From Herminiimonas sp. (lineage in GTDB: Bacteria; Pseudomonadota; Gammaproteobacteria; Burkholderiales; Burkholderiaceae), in the NCBI GenBank assembly GCA_014377155.1, contig JACMQD010000074.1, positions 1 to 14,011 of the forward strand: a DNA stretch of 14,011 nt, in the 5' to 3' direction. Shown one piece after another: positions 13,669 to 14,011 of the stretch (its first letter is position 1; every line of letters begins with the position of its first letter). A program made the position numbers and the translations under genes. The notes below the pieces were generated by a model. That model did not search any database. It was given only the letters and a program-made list of their open reading frames with translations, and was not told the origin of the DNA.

Positions 13669-14011
13669 ATGAAACTCAATCAAAAAATGTTCGACAAAAT
13701 GCGCGCCGCCACCCGCTCGCTGATGGCAGGCGGACCGCAATCGGCGACCGCAGTGATACAGCGCGCGTTGCAGGGTAGTGCTGCGGCCGATACGGCGCCG
13801 CTGAAGGATGCCTGGAAAACCGGTGCGCATGCCGGTAACGCCAATGCGGCAAGCAATGGGCAAAGCGGCCTGGAACCGATGTCCGGTTTCGTCGCCGACT
13901 TGCTGGCAAAACTGAAGGTGCAGATGCCTGCCGAAGGCATGCCGTTCAATACGCCGCCATTCGCACCGCAATCGACGCAGGCTACTGAGACTGCCGCTGC
14001 CACAGGCGGGC
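13669..14011 (+). CDS. Probable PHB-depolymerase-family esterase, N-terminal part
   Basis: An open frame from the ATG at 13669 to the window edge, 114 residues so far and no stop. AGGA is 8 bases before the start, and the gene follows the RHH regulator by 13 bp. The N-terminus (MKLNQKMFDKMRAATRSLM, then GGPQSATAVIQRALQG) resembles the leader region I associate with intracellular PHB depolymerase/feruloyl-esterase-like proteins of Burkholderiales, in which an Ala/Pro-rich linker precedes the alpha/beta-hydrolase domain. Residues 33-114 are such a low-complexity Ala/Gly/Pro linker. There is no signal peptide. The catalytic serine motif would lie beyond the edge, so the assignment is from memory of the family's N-terminus and is uncertain; a phasin-like or unrelated granule protein is the alternative. 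Confidence 0.6.
   Translation, partial: MKLNQKMFDKMRAATRSLMAGGPQSATAVIQRALQGSAAADTAPLKDAWKTGAHAGNANAASNGQSGLEPMSGFVADLLAKLKVQMPAEGMPFNTPPFAPQSTQATETAAATGG

Overview
The window looks like chromosomal DNA of a betaproteobacterium of the order Burkholderiales, probably Oxalobacteraceae (Herbaspirillum/Collimonas/Herminiimonas type). This rests on the moderately high GC content, the protein styles, and the combination of tamA-tamB, a type II NADH dehydrogenase, a glycine-zipper stress protein, and a ribbon-helix-helix regulator next to a PHB-depolymerase-like gene. The genus is an inference. I see no rRNA, tRNA, CRISPR array, insertion sequence or phage gene, and nothing that looks clearly foreign.

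Layout. Positions 1-467 (+) carry the C-terminal end of a NarL-type sensor histidine kinase. It converges on a minus-strand signalling block: a stand-alone receiver protein (490-915), a NarL/FixJ response regulator (1008-1640) and a sigma-54 enhancer-binding protein without a sensory domain (1744-2877, followed by its own terminator). A 368-bp regulatory intergenic region with several palindromes separates this block from a 500-residue YflT-like glycine-zipper protein (3246-4748, +). That protein contains four exact-length 180-bp repeats and is closed by a strong UUCG-loop terminator.

Next on the minus strand come a two-gene unit, NADH dehydrogenase type II (5388-6794) and a small conserved-looking 85-residue protein (5091-5348), and then the outer-membrane translocation and assembly module, tamA (11096-12934) overlapping tamB (7138-11106). 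Divergent from tamA, on the plus strand, are a ribbon-helix-helix regulator (13242-13655), with a good sigma-70 promoter and a palindromic operator candidate at its start site, and the 5' end of a probable PHB-depolymerase-family esterase (13669 to the edge).

How it fits together. The left third is signal transduction, probably environmental or stress sensing. The glycine-zipper protein is a plausible stress-induced envelope component next to its possible regulator. TamA/TamB handle outer-membrane biogenesis. The right edge is a small autoregulated operon probably linked to polyester or ester hydrolysis. No obviously new multi-gene system is visible. The most interesting signals are regulatory: an inverted repeat filling a promoter spacer (2966-2993), a possible leaderless response-regulator transcript (about 1640), a 30-bp-spaced direct repeat upstream of ndh (6874-6917), nested operator half-sites at 13201-13225, and the 180-bp protein-coding tandem array.
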